In this document: positions 16,197 through 25,130 of the stretch, one piece after another
How positions within the stretch are numbered: the stretch's first letter is position 1
How the letters are laid out: the number at the start of each line of letters is the position of its first letter
NCBI RefSeq assembly: GCF_900101745.1
Contig: NZ_FNAD01000005.1
Location: forward strand, 248,001-312,000
Length of the DNA stretch: 64,000 nt
Source of the DNA: Glycomyces harbinensis
GTDB taxonomy: Bacteria; Actinomycetota; Actinomycetes; Mycobacteriales; Micromonosporaceae
Reading direction: 5' to 3'
Translations under genes and position numbers: made by a program
The notes under the pieces: generated by a model
Database searches by the model: none
What the model saw: the letters and a program-made list of their open reading frames with translations, nothing else
What the model was told of the DNA's origin: nothing

Positions 16197-16259
16197 ATGT
16201 CGTATCCCCTTACCCCTCGGCCCGCCCCGCGCAAGTCCGCGGCGGAGGGCACCCCATGA
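16197..16259 (+). CDS. 20-codon leader ORF coupled to the transporter start
   Basis: A very strong ribosome site (AGAGGAGG) precedes an ATG at 16197 that opens a 20-aa Pro-rich reading frame. Its TGA (16257-16259) overlaps the ATG of the permease (16256) in an ATGA junction. The permease itself has only a weaker GGAGGG site. The peptide is not recognised; it may simply deliver ribosomes, or sense translation. Confidence 0.45.
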   Translation: MSYPLTPRPAPRKSAAEGTP

Positions 16260-17608
16260 GCGACTACATATCGGTCATCGCCCTGGCCGCCTTCATCGGC
16301 ACGATCGTCGTCTGGAACGTGCTGTTCAAGCGCAACATCGGCGAGTCCATGTTCGTCGGCTTCATCGTCAGCGCCCTCTTCGCGGGAACGGACTTCCCCT
16401 CGGCCCTGTGGACCGGGCTGACGGAGGGGTTCATGAACGAGGTGACCTACGCGGCCCTCGCCTTCGTGATCGTCGGCGAACTCCTGGTGCGCGTCGGCAT
16501 CGTGCAGCGCATCGTCGACGTCCTCAGCTCGATGATCGGGCGCTTCCGCGGCGGCTCGATCTACGCCGCGACGCTCGGATCGGCGCTGTTCGGCGCGGTC
16601 GCCCACAACGGCGCGGCCACCGCGGCCACCGTCGGATCGATCACGATCCCGTGGATCAAGCGGTCCAACGCCAGCGGCGAGACCGCCGCGACGGTCCTGG
16701 GCGGCAACGCCGGCATCGGCGCGGTGTTCCCGTTCAGCGGCGCGTTCTTCCTGCTGCTGGCCTTCCCCACCGTCGTCGGGGACCTGTCCTCGAACGACGT
16801 CATCCTGACCGCGTTCGTCGCGGCCCTGTGGTTCCTCGCCTCCCGCGTGATCGCCGCGTACGTCATGATCCGCGCCCGAGGCGTCGGCGCCATGAACCCC
16901 GAGGACCTCCAGCCGCTGCGGCGCACCGTCAGGGCCGGCTGGTCCTCGTTCATCGTGCTCGCCGCGATCGCCGTCCCGATCCTCGCCACCAACGGCGCCT
17001 CCGGCGAGGCCGTCACCGAGCACATCGGCGCCGAGGCCGCCGACACGATCCCGGTGCTGTTCTGGCTGCCCGTCGCGATGCTCATCCCCGGGCTCATCGT
17101 CGGGCGCAGGCTCCTGCCGAAGACCGGCAGGGCGTGGTGGGGCTTCCTCGGCGACGTCAGCCCCAAACTCGGACTGGTCGCGGTCACCATGATCGCGGCG
17201 TTCTCCGCCTCCGAGGTCATCTCGAACCTCGGCCTGGGCGAGCAGCTCGCGCCGATCCTCGAGCAGCTCGGCGCCGTCCCGGCCGTGCTCGCGGCGATCG
17301 TCGTCGGGGCCCTCATCATCGTCATCGCGGGCCCGCTGAGCACCACCGGGACCATCGCGGCCGTCGGCGGCGTCGGCTACGCCGCGCTGACGGCCGTCGG
17401 GGTCGCGCCCGCCGCGGCCTACGCGTCCGTGCTGGTCTGGGCCGCTTCGGAGAGCGCCTCGCCGCCGGGCGCCGCGCCGCTGTACGTCGCGGCCGGCATC
17501 GCCGACGTGAACCCGGTCAAGACGTTCAAGCCGGTGATCTTGTACTACCTCATCCCGACGTTCGTACTCGGCGTGCTCATGGCCGTCGGTATCGCGTGGG
17601 TCCCGTGA
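16256..17608 (+). CDS. TRAP-type large permease (DctM-like)
   Basis: 450 aa, about 11-12 hydrophobic segments. The sequence FGAVAHNGAATAATVGSITIP followed by GNAGIGAVFPFSG resembles the DctM signature loops, and the end SASPPGAAPLYVAAGIADVNP is DctM-like too. It should import an organic or sugar acid with an ion gradient. The next small gene may stand in for the DctQ subunit; no classical periplasmic TRAP binding protein is encoded nearby apart from the signal-less ModA-like protein. Co-regulated with the hydroxyacid genes. Confidence 0.75.
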   Translation: MSDYISVIALAAFIGTIVVWNVLFKRNIGESMFVGFIVSALFAGTDFPSALWTGLTEGFMNEVTYAALAFVIVGELLVRVGIVQRIVDVLSSMIGRFRGGSIYAATLGSALFGAVAHNGAATAATVGSITIPWIKRSNASGETAATVLGGNAGIGAVFPFSGAFFLLLAFPTVVGDLSSNDVILTAFVAALWFLASRVIAAYVMIRARGVGAMNPEDLQPLRRTVRAGWSSFIVLAAIAVPILATNGASGEAVTEHIGAEAADTIPVLFWLPVAMLIPGLIVGRRLLPKTGRAWWGFLGDVSPKLGLVAVTMIAAFSASEVISNLGLGEQLAPILEQLGAVPAVLAAIVVGALIIVIAGPLSTTGTIAAVGGVGYAALTAVGVAPAAAYASVLVWAASESASPPGAAPLYVAAGIADVNPVKTFKPVILYYLIPTFVLGVLMAVGIAWVP

Positions 17609-17633
17609 GCTCGACAGACAGGAGAACGGAACG

Positions 17634-17888
17634 ATGAGCAGCCTACTGTCCGCCGCGTCGCGGATCTGCATCGTCATCCTCGTCATCGGAGGCTTCGTCG
17701 TCACCTTCACGCAGGTGGTCGGCATCCTCCTCGGCAACGCCGACATGGTGGTCTTCGGGGGCACGACCCTCTTCCAGCCGGTGTGCGTCGTCGCCGGCCT
17801 CGCGGGGGTCTTCGCCTTCCTGCGGATGTACACGAGGGACGGCAGGGCCGACGTCGCCCGCGACGACATCGACACCGACGAGGCCTGA
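17634..17888 (+). CDS. Small two-helix membrane protein of the transporter operon
   Basis: 84 aa with two membrane segments (about residues 8-30 and 38-63) and an acidic tail (DDIDTDEA). AGGAGAACGGAACG precedes ATG, 25 nt after the permease. Possibly a reduced small TRAP subunit; typical DctQ has four segments and twice the length, so this is an inference from context. Confidence 0.7.
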   Translation: MSSLLSAASRICIVILVIGGFVVTFTQVVGILLGNADMVVFGGTTLFQPVCVVAGLAGVFAFLRMYTRDGRADVARDDIDTDEA

Positions 17889-17909
17889 CCCGGCACTCGA
17901 GGCCGACAA

Positions 17910-17950
17910 GGGCCCTGCCGGCTTCCCGTGAGGGAGGCCCGGCAGGGCCC
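17910..17950 (+). terminator. Hairpin terminator after transporter operon
   Basis: GGGCCCTGCCGG (17910-17921) pairs perfectly with CCGGCAGGGCCC (17939-17950), in the gap between convergent genes. Confidence 0.75.
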
Positions 17951-17963
17951 GTTCGCGCCTCTG

Positions 17964-17981
17964 CTTTGTCAATGAATGAAA
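17964..17981. repeat. 18-bp element, left copy flanking the ROK gene
   Basis: CTTTGTCAATGAATGAAA. The reverse complement, with one mismatch, occurs at 19267-19284 in the promoter of the importer. Both copies bracket the ROK gene, so it is a candidate ROK operator. Confidence 0.5.
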
Positions 17982-17992
17982 CTAATCGGTCC

Positions 17993-19153
17993 TCAGAACT
18001 GGAGGCAGGAGCGGATCGCCAGCACGGCCCCGGCCCGGGCCCACTCCACGAACTCGAACGGCTGGATGTCGAGGGTGACGGGGCCGCCGGTGGGGTGGCG
18101 GTGCGCCTCGATCGCGGACTCCATCTCGGTGCGCGCGATCTCGGTGACCGCGATGCCGTCGCCGGTGATCACGATCTTCTCGGGGTCCATGGTGTTCGCG
18201 ACCATCGCCACCAGCGTCCCGAGCGCGCGCCCGGCGTCGCCGAAGGCGGCCATGGCGGCGTGGTCGCGGCCGCGGGCGAGCGCCACCGCCCCCGGGTAGT
18301 CGAGGCCGGGCGTGCGCAGCGAGGCGACGATGGACCCGTTGGGGAGGTAGACGCTGACGCACCCGCGGTGCCCGTGCCCGCACATGGGCCCGTTCGAGTC
18401 GACCAGCTGGTGGTCGACGCGGGCGCTCTTGCCGTGGGCGCCGGTGACGACCTTCCCGTCCGCGACCAGGCCGAGGCCGACGCCGGCGCCGACGGTGAGC
18501 AGCGCCATCGAGTCGAAGCCGGCGCCCACGCCGAACCAGTGCTCGGCGGCCGTCAGGGACCGCACGTCGTTCTCGGTGGCGACCGGTACGCCGATGCGCT
18601 CGCGGACGAGGTCGGCGAGGTGGACCCGGTACCAGCCCAGGAACAGCGACTCCACGATGATCTGGTGCCCGTCGGCGTCGGTGACGTCCCCGGCGAGGCA
18701 GATCCCCGCCGCCGCGATGTCCGGATGGGCGGCCCTGAGGCGGTCGTGGACCTCGCCGATCTGCGCGACGACGTCGTCGACGGCCTTGGAGCGCAGCGGT
18801 TCGTCATGGGAGGCGAGGACCTTCGCGGTGAGGTCGGTGACCACGGCGAACAGGTCCTCGCCGGTGAGCTTGACGCCGAGGAAGCTCCGCGCGCCGGGGC
18901 GGACGTGGAGCAGTTCGCTGGGCCGGCCGGTGGTGCCGCGCAGCTGCGAGGCGCCTTCGGCGACGAAGCCGTGGTCGACCAGCGTGCGGGTGACGCGGGT
19001 GAGGCTCGCGCGGGACATGCCGAGCTCCCGGGCGATCTCGGCCCGCGACTTCGGGCCGTGGATCAGCAGTTCGCGCAGGGCCTGGCGCTCGACGCCGCCG
19101 AGTGCCGGCCACGGTTCGGACTCCTCGCCGGGGAGGGCCGTGAAACTCGTCAT
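17993..19153 (-). CDS. ROK-family transcriptional regulator (NagC/XylR type)
   Basis: 386 aa from ATG at 19153 with AAGGAGC upstream. An N-terminal helix-turn-helix (SRAEIARELGMSRASLTRVTRTLVDHGFV) is followed by the ROK sugar-kinase-like domain with LGVKLTGEDL, LTVGAGVGLGLVADGKVVTGAHG and the zinc motif CGHGHRGCVSVY (residues about 262-273). It is divergent from the sugar importer at 19397, which it probably represses in the absence of a sugar inducer. Kinase activity is not expected. Confidence 0.9.
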   Translation of the reverse strand: MTSFTALPGEESEPWPALGGVERQALRELLIHGPKSRAEIARELGMSRASLTRVTRTLVDHGFVAEGASQLRGTTGRPSELLHVRPGARSFLGVKLTGEDLFAVVTDLTAKVLASHDEPLRSKAVDDVVAQIGEVHDRLRAAHPDIAAAGICLAGDVTDADGHQIIVESLFLGWYRVHLADLVRERIGVPVATENDVRSLTAAEHWFGVGAGFDSMALLTVGAGVGLGLVADGKVVTGAHGKSARVDHQLVDSNGPMCGHGHRGCVSVYLPNGSIVASLRTPGLDYPGAVALARGRDHAAMAAFGDAGRALGTLVAMVANTMDPEKIVITGDGIAVTEIARTEMESAIEAHRHPTGGPVTLDIQPFEFVEWARAGAVLAIRSCLQF

Positions 19154-19266
19154 TCGAAGCTCCTTGCTTTGTTGCCTGACGAACTCGTCCACTGTGCCTG
19201 TGAAGGCATATTAGGCGATATATCCGAAATTTATACGACTGGAACTCGGTTCGTACACCGACTTGA

Positions 19267-19305
19267 TTTCATACATTGACAAAGTAAGCGGTGGCTGTGT
19301 ACCGT
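19267..19305 (+). promoter_or_regulatory. Importer promoter overlapping the 18-bp ROK-type element
   Basis: TTGACA at 19276-19281, an 18-nt spacer and TACCGT at 19300-19305. The -35 lies inside TTTCATACATTGACAAAG (19267-19284), the inverted copy of the element at 17964. Binding there would block RNA polymerase. Confidence 0.6.
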
Positions 19306-19396
19306 ACTGCGCACCGGGCGTGCCATGCAAATACATCGATCTTGGCGTGGTCGGGCCGGCAGCTCCCATCCCCTTCTCAAGGACGAGGACGACAAC

Positions 19397-21097
19397 ATGG
19401 CTACTCCCTCTGGCGGCTCGCCGGTCCGGCGCCGCTCCCTGTTCAAGGCGGCCGGCGTCGGCACGGCCGGCGCCGCCGGCGTCCCGCTGGCGTCCGCCTG
19501 CGGCGAGGTCAGCGGCGGCGAGGGCAATGTACAGGAGGTCGACCCGACGCTCGGCATCCTGCCCGAGTACAAGGAGTGGCCGCTGCCGATCGAGCCGGAC
19601 CTGCTCGGCGACCCGCCCGACCACCCCAGCGGATACCTCGCGTACCCGAACCCGCCCGCCCGGGCGATCACCACCCCGCCGGGCAACTCCGGCTCCTACC
19701 AGGTGTACGTCCCCAACTGGGGCCCCGCTCTGACCGCGGACGACCCGTACCTCCTCGCCATGCAGGAGGCCACCGGCGGCACGAAGATCGAGTTCGTCCA
19801 GAGCGACGGCGAGGCGTTCGCCGAGGCGTCGACGCAGTGGATCCAGGCCGAGGAGTTCGGCGACGCGATCTTCATGTTCGGGTGGATGACCAACTCCCAC
19901 GCGAACTTCAACGAGACCGTCGTCAACCGGTTCGCCGACATCACCGACATCGTATCGGGCGACATCGCCGAGCGGTGGCCGCTGCTGGCCGGTCGCGGCG
20001 ACGCCGCCTGGGCCGACTCGGTCTGGTCGGCCGACCCCGAGGACCCCGCCGGGACCGCCGGGATCTACGGCGTCCCCTGGACCCTGCTGGGCGGACCCGG
20101 CAACGCCTTCTTCCACCGCGCCGACCTGCTGGCGGAGGGCGGCTTCGCCGTGCCGACCACCGTCGAGGAGCTGCTGGAGACCGCCCGCGCCTGGTCGGAC
20201 GACTCGGCCGGCAGGTGGGCGATCGGCGGGTCCGACTACATGTCCAAGGCGTGGTTCCGCCTCGAAGCCACCGGCTGGCTGTGGGACGGCTCGGGCCTGG
20301 TCCACAACAACGAGCGCTCCGAGTTCAAGGAGTGGGTCCGGTTCCAGCGCACGCTGACCGACGAGAAGCTGCGCCACCCCAGCGTCGGCAGCGCCGACTT
20401 CGACGGCAAGACCCTGCACCGGACCGGCGAGATCCTGTTCGACCAGGACGGCTGGAGCCGCTGGTGGCAGATGACGCAGGAGGTCCGGGCGACCGGCGAG
20501 AACCCCGCGTTCGCACTCGGCCCGGTCGGCGCGCTCACCTACGAGGGCCGCGAGCCGATGTACCACGCCGCGCGCGGCGTCGGCGGATGGCTGTTCTTCC
20601 GCAAGGACCTCGGCGAGGACGCGATCGCCGAACTGCTCGACGTGTCCAACTACGCGGCCGCCCCCTACGGGACCAAGGAGTACGAGACGACCTTCTTCGG
20701 CTTCGAAGGGCAGCAGTTCACCTACGACGCCGACGGCAGGCCCGCGTTCACCGAGGCGGGCGTCAAGGGGTTCCAGGACTCCCTGGCGTACACCGCGATG
20801 AGCGGCGCCACCGAGTACCTGCTCGAAGGGCCCGCCGACATCGTCGAGGCCCGCTTCGCGTTCGACGAGGCCATCCAGCCGTACCTGGACGAGAACCCCT
20901 TCCAAGGACTGCGCCTGACCGGCCCCGAGGCCGGGAACAACGCCGGAGCGGTCTTCGACGAGAAGGTCAACGACATCGTCTACGGCCGCGCCGAACTGAG
21001 CGAACTGGACGCGGCGGTCGAGACCTGGAGGGCCGACGGCGGCGACGAGGCCCGGGAGTTCTACGAGAAGGCCTACAAGCAGCTGCACGGCGAGTGA
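19397..21097 (+). CDS. Sugar ABC transporter substrate-binding lipoprotein (Tat-type)
   Basis: 566 aa. The N-terminus has a twin-arginine motif RRRSLFKAAG and a lipobox-like ASAC, so it is predicted to be a Tat-exported lipoprotein. The mature part shows type 2 binding-protein features of the family that pairs with LplB/LplC permeases (large, >500 aa): PNWGPALTADDPYLLAMQEATG, EWVRFQRTLTDEKL, ILFDQDGWSRWW. The ligand is probably an oligosaccharide or glycan-derived sugar. First gene of a three-gene operon; no ATPase is encoded, so a shared MsiK-type ATPase is presumably used. Confidence 0.88.
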   Translation: MATPSGGSPVRRRSLFKAAGVGTAGAAGVPLASACGEVSGGEGNVQEVDPTLGILPEYKEWPLPIEPDLLGDPPDHPSGYLAYPNPPARAITTPPGNSGSYQVYVPNWGPALTADDPYLLAMQEATGGTKIEFVQSDGEAFAEASTQWIQAEEFGDAIFMFGWMTNSHANFNETVVNRFADITDIVSGDIAERWPLLAGRGDAAWADSVWSADPEDPAGTAGIYGVPWTLLGGPGNAFFHRADLLAEGGFAVPTTVEELLETARAWSDDSAGRWAIGGSDYMSKAWFRLEATGWLWDGSGLVHNNERSEFKEWVRFQRTLTDEKLRHPSVGSADFDGKTLHRTGEILFDQDGWSRWWQMTQEVRATGENPAFALGPVGALTYEGREPMYHAARGVGGWLFFRKDLGEDAIAELLDVSNYAAAPYGTKEYETTFFGFEGQQFTYDADGRPAFTEAGVKGFQDSLAYTAMSGATEYLLEGPADIVEARFAFDEAIQPYLDENPFQGLRLTGPEAGNNAGAVFDEKVNDIVYGRAELSELDAAVETWRADGGDEAREFYEKAYKQLHGE

Positions 21098-21171
21098 CGG
21101 GCACGGGCGGGGCCCCGGTCCCGCCCGCGCTCCCCGGTCCGGCGATCCCCATCGGAGATGACGAGAGCGAC

Positions 21172-22167
21172 ATGGCAGTGACAACGGAACCGGCCGGGCG
21201 CGCCGCCGAGACCCCGCCGAAGACCCGGAAAGCCAAGGCGCCCAAGGCGAGGCGCCGGCCGCTGCGCCACCGCCTGCGGCGGGACTGGGCGCTCATCGTG
21301 CTCACGGCGCCCGCGATGGTCCAGCTCGCGGTCTTCTTCTACGCGCCTTCCGCGTACAGCGTCATCGCGTTCATGGACTACAGCCCGTACCGGTCGCTGT
21401 GGGAGAACCCGATCATCGGGTTCACGCACTTCCAGATCCTGTTCCAGGACCCGTACTTCGTCGACGCGCTGCTCAACACGCTGAAGTTCGCGTTCGCGCA
21501 GCTGCTGTTCGTCTTCCCGTTCTCGATCGTGCTCGCGCTCGTCATGCACTCGGTCGTCTCGACGAAGCTCCGCAGCACCTTCCAGTCGATCGTCTACCTC
21601 CCCTACTTCTTCTCCTGGGTCCTGGTCGTCTCGGTCTTCACCCAGGTGCTCGGCCAGGACGGCCTGTTCAGCCGGTGGCTGGTGGGCATGGGCGGCGAAC
21701 GGCTCGACATCACCCGCGACCCCGACACGTTCATGTTCCTGGCCTGGATGCAGTGGACCTGGAAGGACGCCGGCTGGGGCATGATCATCTTCCTGGCCGC
21801 CCTGGCGGCGATCAACCCCGCGCTGTACGAGGCGGCGGCGGTCGACGGCGCGAACCGCTGGCGGCGGCTGTGGCACATCACGCTGCCGAGCATCCGCCCG
21901 GTGATCGTCCTCCTGCTCATCCTCCAGCTCGGCGGCATCCTCTCGGTCGGCTTCGAGCAGTACCAGCTCCAGCGGGCCGCGGTCGGATGGGGCGCTTCCG
22001 AAGTACTCGACACGTTCGTCTACTACCGGACGATCCTGTCGTCCAACGGCGAATCGCTCGGCACCGCGGCGGGACTGTTCAAGGGCCTCATCGGGCTCCT
22101 GCTCATCCTCGCCGCCAACAACATCGCCCACCGCTTCGGAGAGCAAGGGATCTACCAGAAGTCATGA
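21172..22167 (+). CDS. Sugar ABC transporter permease (LplB/MalF type)
   Basis: 331 aa with a charged Lys/Arg N-terminus and six membrane segments. The EAA loop reads YEAAAVDGANRWRRLWHITLPSIRP, the ATPase contact site. It follows the binding protein by 74 bp and overlaps the next permease by ATGA. Confidence 0.93.
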   Translation: MAVTTEPAGRAAETPPKTRKAKAPKARRRPLRHRLRRDWALIVLTAPAMVQLAVFFYAPSAYSVIAFMDYSPYRSLWENPIIGFTHFQILFQDPYFVDALLNTLKFAFAQLLFVFPFSIVLALVMHSVVSTKLRSTFQSIVYLPYFFSWVLVVSVFTQVLGQDGLFSRWLVGMGGERLDITRDPDTFMFLAWMQWTWKDAGWGMIIFLAALAAINPALYEAAAVDGANRWRRLWHITLPSIRPVIVLLLILQLGGILSVGFEQYQLQRAAVGWGASEVLDTFVYYRTILSSNGESLGTAAGLFKGLIGLLLILAANNIAHRFGEQGIYQKS

Positions 22168-23108
22168 GTGCCACCGCCGCCACCCGCACCCGCCGCCGCG
22201 ACAGGCGCCCCGTCTGGGACGAGGAGCCGTCGTTCCTCGGCAAGTCCGCCAAGGCGCTGTTCCTGGTCTGCTACGGCGCCGCGATCATCGTCCCGCTGTG
22301 GGCCGTGCTCGCCACCAGCCTCGCCACCGAGGAGGCGCTCGCCGGCTCGGGCGGCGACATGATCTTCTTCCCGACCGACGTGAGCTTCCAGGCCTACCGC
22401 GAGATCCTGTCCGGCGGCGCGGTCACCAGGTCGCTGCTGTTCACGCTCATGCTCACGGCCGTGGGCACCGCCATCAGCCTGGTGCTCACGGTCGGCGCGG
22501 CCTACGGGCTGTCGCGGCCGGGGTCGACGTGGCACCGCAAGTTCCTCACGGCCATCCTCATCACGCTCCTGTTCGCCCCCGGCATGTACCCGTCGTACCT
22601 GGTGGTCCAGGACCTGGGCCTGCTGAACAACATGTGGTCGCTGATCCTGCCGGTGTGCTTCAGCGCCTGGAACCTCATCGTCCTGCGCACCTTCTTCATG
22701 ACGAGCGTCCCCGGCGAGCTGATCGACGCCGCGAAGATCGACGGCGCCGGGGAGTTCCGGACCATGTTCAAGGTCGTGCTGCCGATGTCGAAGGCGATCC
22801 TGGCGGTCATCGGCCTGTTCTACGCCGTGGGGTACTGGAACACCTACTTCCTCTCCGTGCTCTACACGCCCGGACTGGAGACCAAGCCGATCCAGGTGCT
22901 GATCCAGCAGTGGCTCATCGCGTCCACCGGGCCGGCGGGCCAGGACGCGGCCGCGGCGGCCGCGATCTCCTCCGGCATGGACAACGCCCCGGCCGCTTCG
23001 CTCAAGATGGCCGCGGTCGTGTGCACGATCATCCCGATCGTCGTCATGTACCCGTTCATCCAGAAGCACTTCACCAAGGCGGTCATCACCGGCGCCGTCA
23101 AGGGCTGA
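22164..23108 (+). CDS. Sugar ABC transporter permease (LplC/MalG type)
   Basis: 314 aa, six membrane segments; EAA loop IDAAKIDGAGEFRTMFKVVLPMSKAI. Start overlaps the previous stop (ATGA). It ends 2 bp from the convergent hydrolase gene, with no hairpin in between. Confidence 0.93.
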   Translation: MSATAATRTRRRDRRPVWDEEPSFLGKSAKALFLVCYGAAIIVPLWAVLATSLATEEALAGSGGDMIFFPTDVSFQAYREILSGGAVTRSLLFTLMLTAVGTAISLVLTVGAAYGLSRPGSTWHRKFLTAILITLLFAPGMYPSYLVVQDLGLLNNMWSLILPVCFSAWNLIVLRTFFMTSVPGELIDAAKIDGAGEFRTMFKVVLPMSKAILAVIGLFYAVGYWNTYFLSVLYTPGLETKPIQVLIQQWLIASTGPAGQDAAAAAAISSGMDNAPAASLKMAAVVCTIIPIVVMYPFIQKHFTKAVITGAVKG

Positions 23109-23110
23109 CG

Positions 23111-23791
23111 TCAGGCCCGCTCCGTCCAGTACCGGTGGAGCCGGTCGGCCAGTTCCGCAGGGCGGCTGAGCATCACGCTGTGGGCGCCGTCGATCTCGTC
23201 GGGGACGATGCCGAGGCGGTCGGCGACGACGGGCCGCATGAACTCCGGCGGGAAGAAGCGGTCGTCGCGGCACAGCAGGAACCGGGTCGGCACGTCGGGC
23301 CAGGCCTCGAGCGGGGACGGCTCGTCCCACTTCCCGCCCCCCTGGTCGCGTCCGTGCCGCAGCGCCTCCTGCGCGAGCTCGACCGGCAGATCGTGCATGA
23401 ACAGGTCGATGACCTGCTTCTTGGTGTCCATCGCGAGGCCGAGTTCACTGTGGCCGGTGGCGGACCACCACGCGCCCATGGACTCACCGGGCAGCGGGAC
23501 CATGGCGGTCACCAGCACCATGAGTTCGACGGGCGTGCGCGAGCACGCGATCGGCGCGGTCAGGCCGCCGAGCGAGTGCGCCACGACCACGACGTTCGGT
23601 CGCCCCGCCGCGGCCTCGACCACGGCGTCGGCGTACTCGCTGAGGCCGTTCGCGTCGTCCTCGATGGGCAGGTCCACCGCGATCGCCTCGTGTCCGCGCT
23701 CGCGCAGCAGCGGGGCGACCAGGTGCCAGTCCCATGAGCTCGAACCGCCGCCGTGGATGAGGACGAACGTGGCCGGTTCACCGTGTCGCAT
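23111..23791 (-). CDS. Alpha/beta-hydrolase
   Basis: 226 aa; ATG at 23791 with AAGGAGCT upstream. Oxyanion motif LIHGGGSSSWDW, nucleophile elbow AHSLGG (residues about 71-76), acid region LLCRDDRFFPP and His in DGAHSVMLSRP give a complete Ser-Asp-His triad. It resembles EstC/salicylate-esterase-type small hydrolases that act on esters or lactones. The long frame upstream to 24265 is a shadow. Confidence 0.88.
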   Translation of the reverse strand: MRHGEPATFVLIHGGGSSSWDWHLVAPLLRERGHEAIAVDLPIEDDANGLSEYADAVVEAAAGRPNVVVVAHSLGGLTAPIACSRTPVELMVLVTAMVPLPGESMGAWWSATGHSELGLAMDTKKQVIDLFMHDLPVELAQEALRHGRDQGGGKWDEPSPLEAWPDVPTRFLLCRDDRFFPPEFMRPVVADRLGIVPDEIDGAHSVMLSRPAELADRLHRYWTERA

Positions 23792-23850
23792 GCGGGAGCT
23801 CCTTCGGACGGGGAGTACGGGCTCCGACCGTATCCCCGGGGACTGACAGC

Positions 23851-23882
23851 GCCCCCGCGGCGACCGGAGTCGCCACGGGGGC
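23851..23882 (-). terminator. Hairpin downstream of the SDR gene
   Basis: GCCCCCG-C-GGCGAC pairs with GTCGCC-A-CGGGGGC around a CGGA loop, about 65 nt past the SDR stop on the minus strand. Confidence 0.6.
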
Positions 23883-23946
23883 GGGGGTCGTCGCCGCCGA
23901 ACGGCTTCGCACCACCCCTCGATACGGTGCGCCGCGGGTGCGAACC

Positions 23947-24660
23947 CTAGGACCGGGTCGCGGCCAGCTCCGGGTAGAGGACGCTCGGGTCGGCGTTCAG
24001 GATCGCCTTGAGATCCGCCGTGACCTGGTCGGCCAGGATCTCCAGGGCGCCCGCCTCGATGCCGTCGAGTCCGATCCGCGCGATGTCCGCGGGGTCGCTC
24101 TTCTCCGCCTCGACGCCGGCGAGCATGTCGGTGTCGACCCCGGCGACGTGCAGTCCGACCACCTGCGTCCCCTGCGCGGCGAGTTCGAGCCGGGCCCCGT
24201 TGGTGAGGCTCCACGAGGCGGCCTTGGCCGCGGAGTAGGCGTGCCCCATGCCGGCCGAGCGCCACGAGAGCGCCGACAGCATGTTGAGGATCGCCCCGCC
24301 GCCGTTCGCCCCGAGCACCGGCGCGAAGGCCCGGACCATGTTCAACGTGCCGAAGAAGTTGGTCTCCATCTCCCGCCGGGTCGCGTCCTCGGAGCCGTCG
24401 AGGAGGTTCGCGAACGTCGTGATCCCCGCGTTGTTGATGAGGAGGGTCGCATCGGAGGCGGTCTTCGCGGCCGCCGCGACCGACGCCGGGTCGGTGATGT
24501 CGAGCTGCACCGCCTCGACACCGGGGAAATCGATGGATTCGACCCGGCGGGAGGCGGCATAGACCTTGGCGGCGCCGCGTTCTAGGAGTTGATGCGCGAA
24601 ATGGCGGCCCATGCCGCGGTTGGCGCCGGTGACGATTGCGATCGATCCTTGGATGTCCAT
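23947..24660 (-). CDS. Short-chain dehydrogenase/reductase
   Basis: 237 aa. Cofactor motif TGANRGMGR at residues 13-21, LLINNAG near 84, and the catalytic Ser-Tyr-x3-Lys as ...LSALSW...GHAYSAAKAASW. A classical SDR of unknown substrate. It is divergent from the MerR gene at 24739 and is probably its target. Confidence 0.9.
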   Translation of the reverse strand: MDIQGSIAIVTGANRGMGRHFAHQLLERGAAKVYAASRRVESIDFPGVEAVQLDITDPASVAAAAKTASDATLLINNAGITTFANLLDGSEDATRREMETNFFGTLNMVRAFAPVLGANGGGAILNMLSALSWRSAGMGHAYSAAKAASWSLTNGARLELAAQGTQVVGLHVAGVDTDMLAGVEAEKSDPADIARIGLDGIEAGALEILADQVTADLKAILNADPSVLYPELAATRS

Positions 24661-24676
24661 GTGGTCGAAGCTAAGA

Positions 24677-24694
24677 CCTCACGTCGGCGTCAGG
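24677..24694. promoter_or_regulatory. Imperfect dyad between SDR and MerR genes
   Basis: CCTCACGTCGGCGTCAGG matches its own reverse complement at 14 of 18 positions and lies between the divergent starts, where a MerR-type activator would bind. Confidence 0.4.
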
Positions 24695-24738
24695 GGCAAG
24701 CAACGGTGGCGGACGCCACAAGATCGAGGAGGCCGCGG

Positions 24739-25092
24739 ATGCGGATCGGGGAACTGGCCGGGGCGACGGGGGCGACCGTGCGCGCCATCAGGTACTACGA
24801 GGAGCAGGGCCTCCTGCGGCCCGAGCGGACCGCGAGCGGCCAGCGGATCTACACCGAGGACGCCGTCGACCAGGTCCTCTGGGTGCGGACCCTGCTGCGC
24901 AACGGCTTCCCCAGCAGGGCGATCGCGAAGCTCCGCAGGTGCACGAGCGCCGAGGAGATCACCCCCGAGCAGCGGGCCGTCATCTACGAGGAGCACGCCC
25001 GCATCGAAGCCGAATACCGCGCCATAGCCGCCACGAGAGACCGCTTCGAATCGGTACTCGCCTTCATAGGCGACGCCCCGAAACCGATCTGA
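24739..25092 (+). CDS. MerR-family regulator
   Basis: 117 aa; GAGGAGG precedes the ATG. The winged helix MRIGELAGATGATVRAIRYYEEQGLLRPERTASGQRIY is canonical, followed by a dimerisation helix (ATRDRFESVLAFI). The C-terminal effector part is very short with no metal-binding Cys. It probably controls the divergent SDR. Confidence 0.9.
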   Translation: MRIGELAGATGATVRAIRYYEEQGLLRPERTASGQRIYTEDAVDQVLWVRTLLRNGFPSRAIAKLRRCTSAEEITPEQRAVIYEEHARIEAEYRAIAATRDRFESVLAFIGDAPKPI

Positions 25093-25130
25093 ACCATCGA
25101 ACACGGCCGGATGCGCACGGTATTTTCCTG

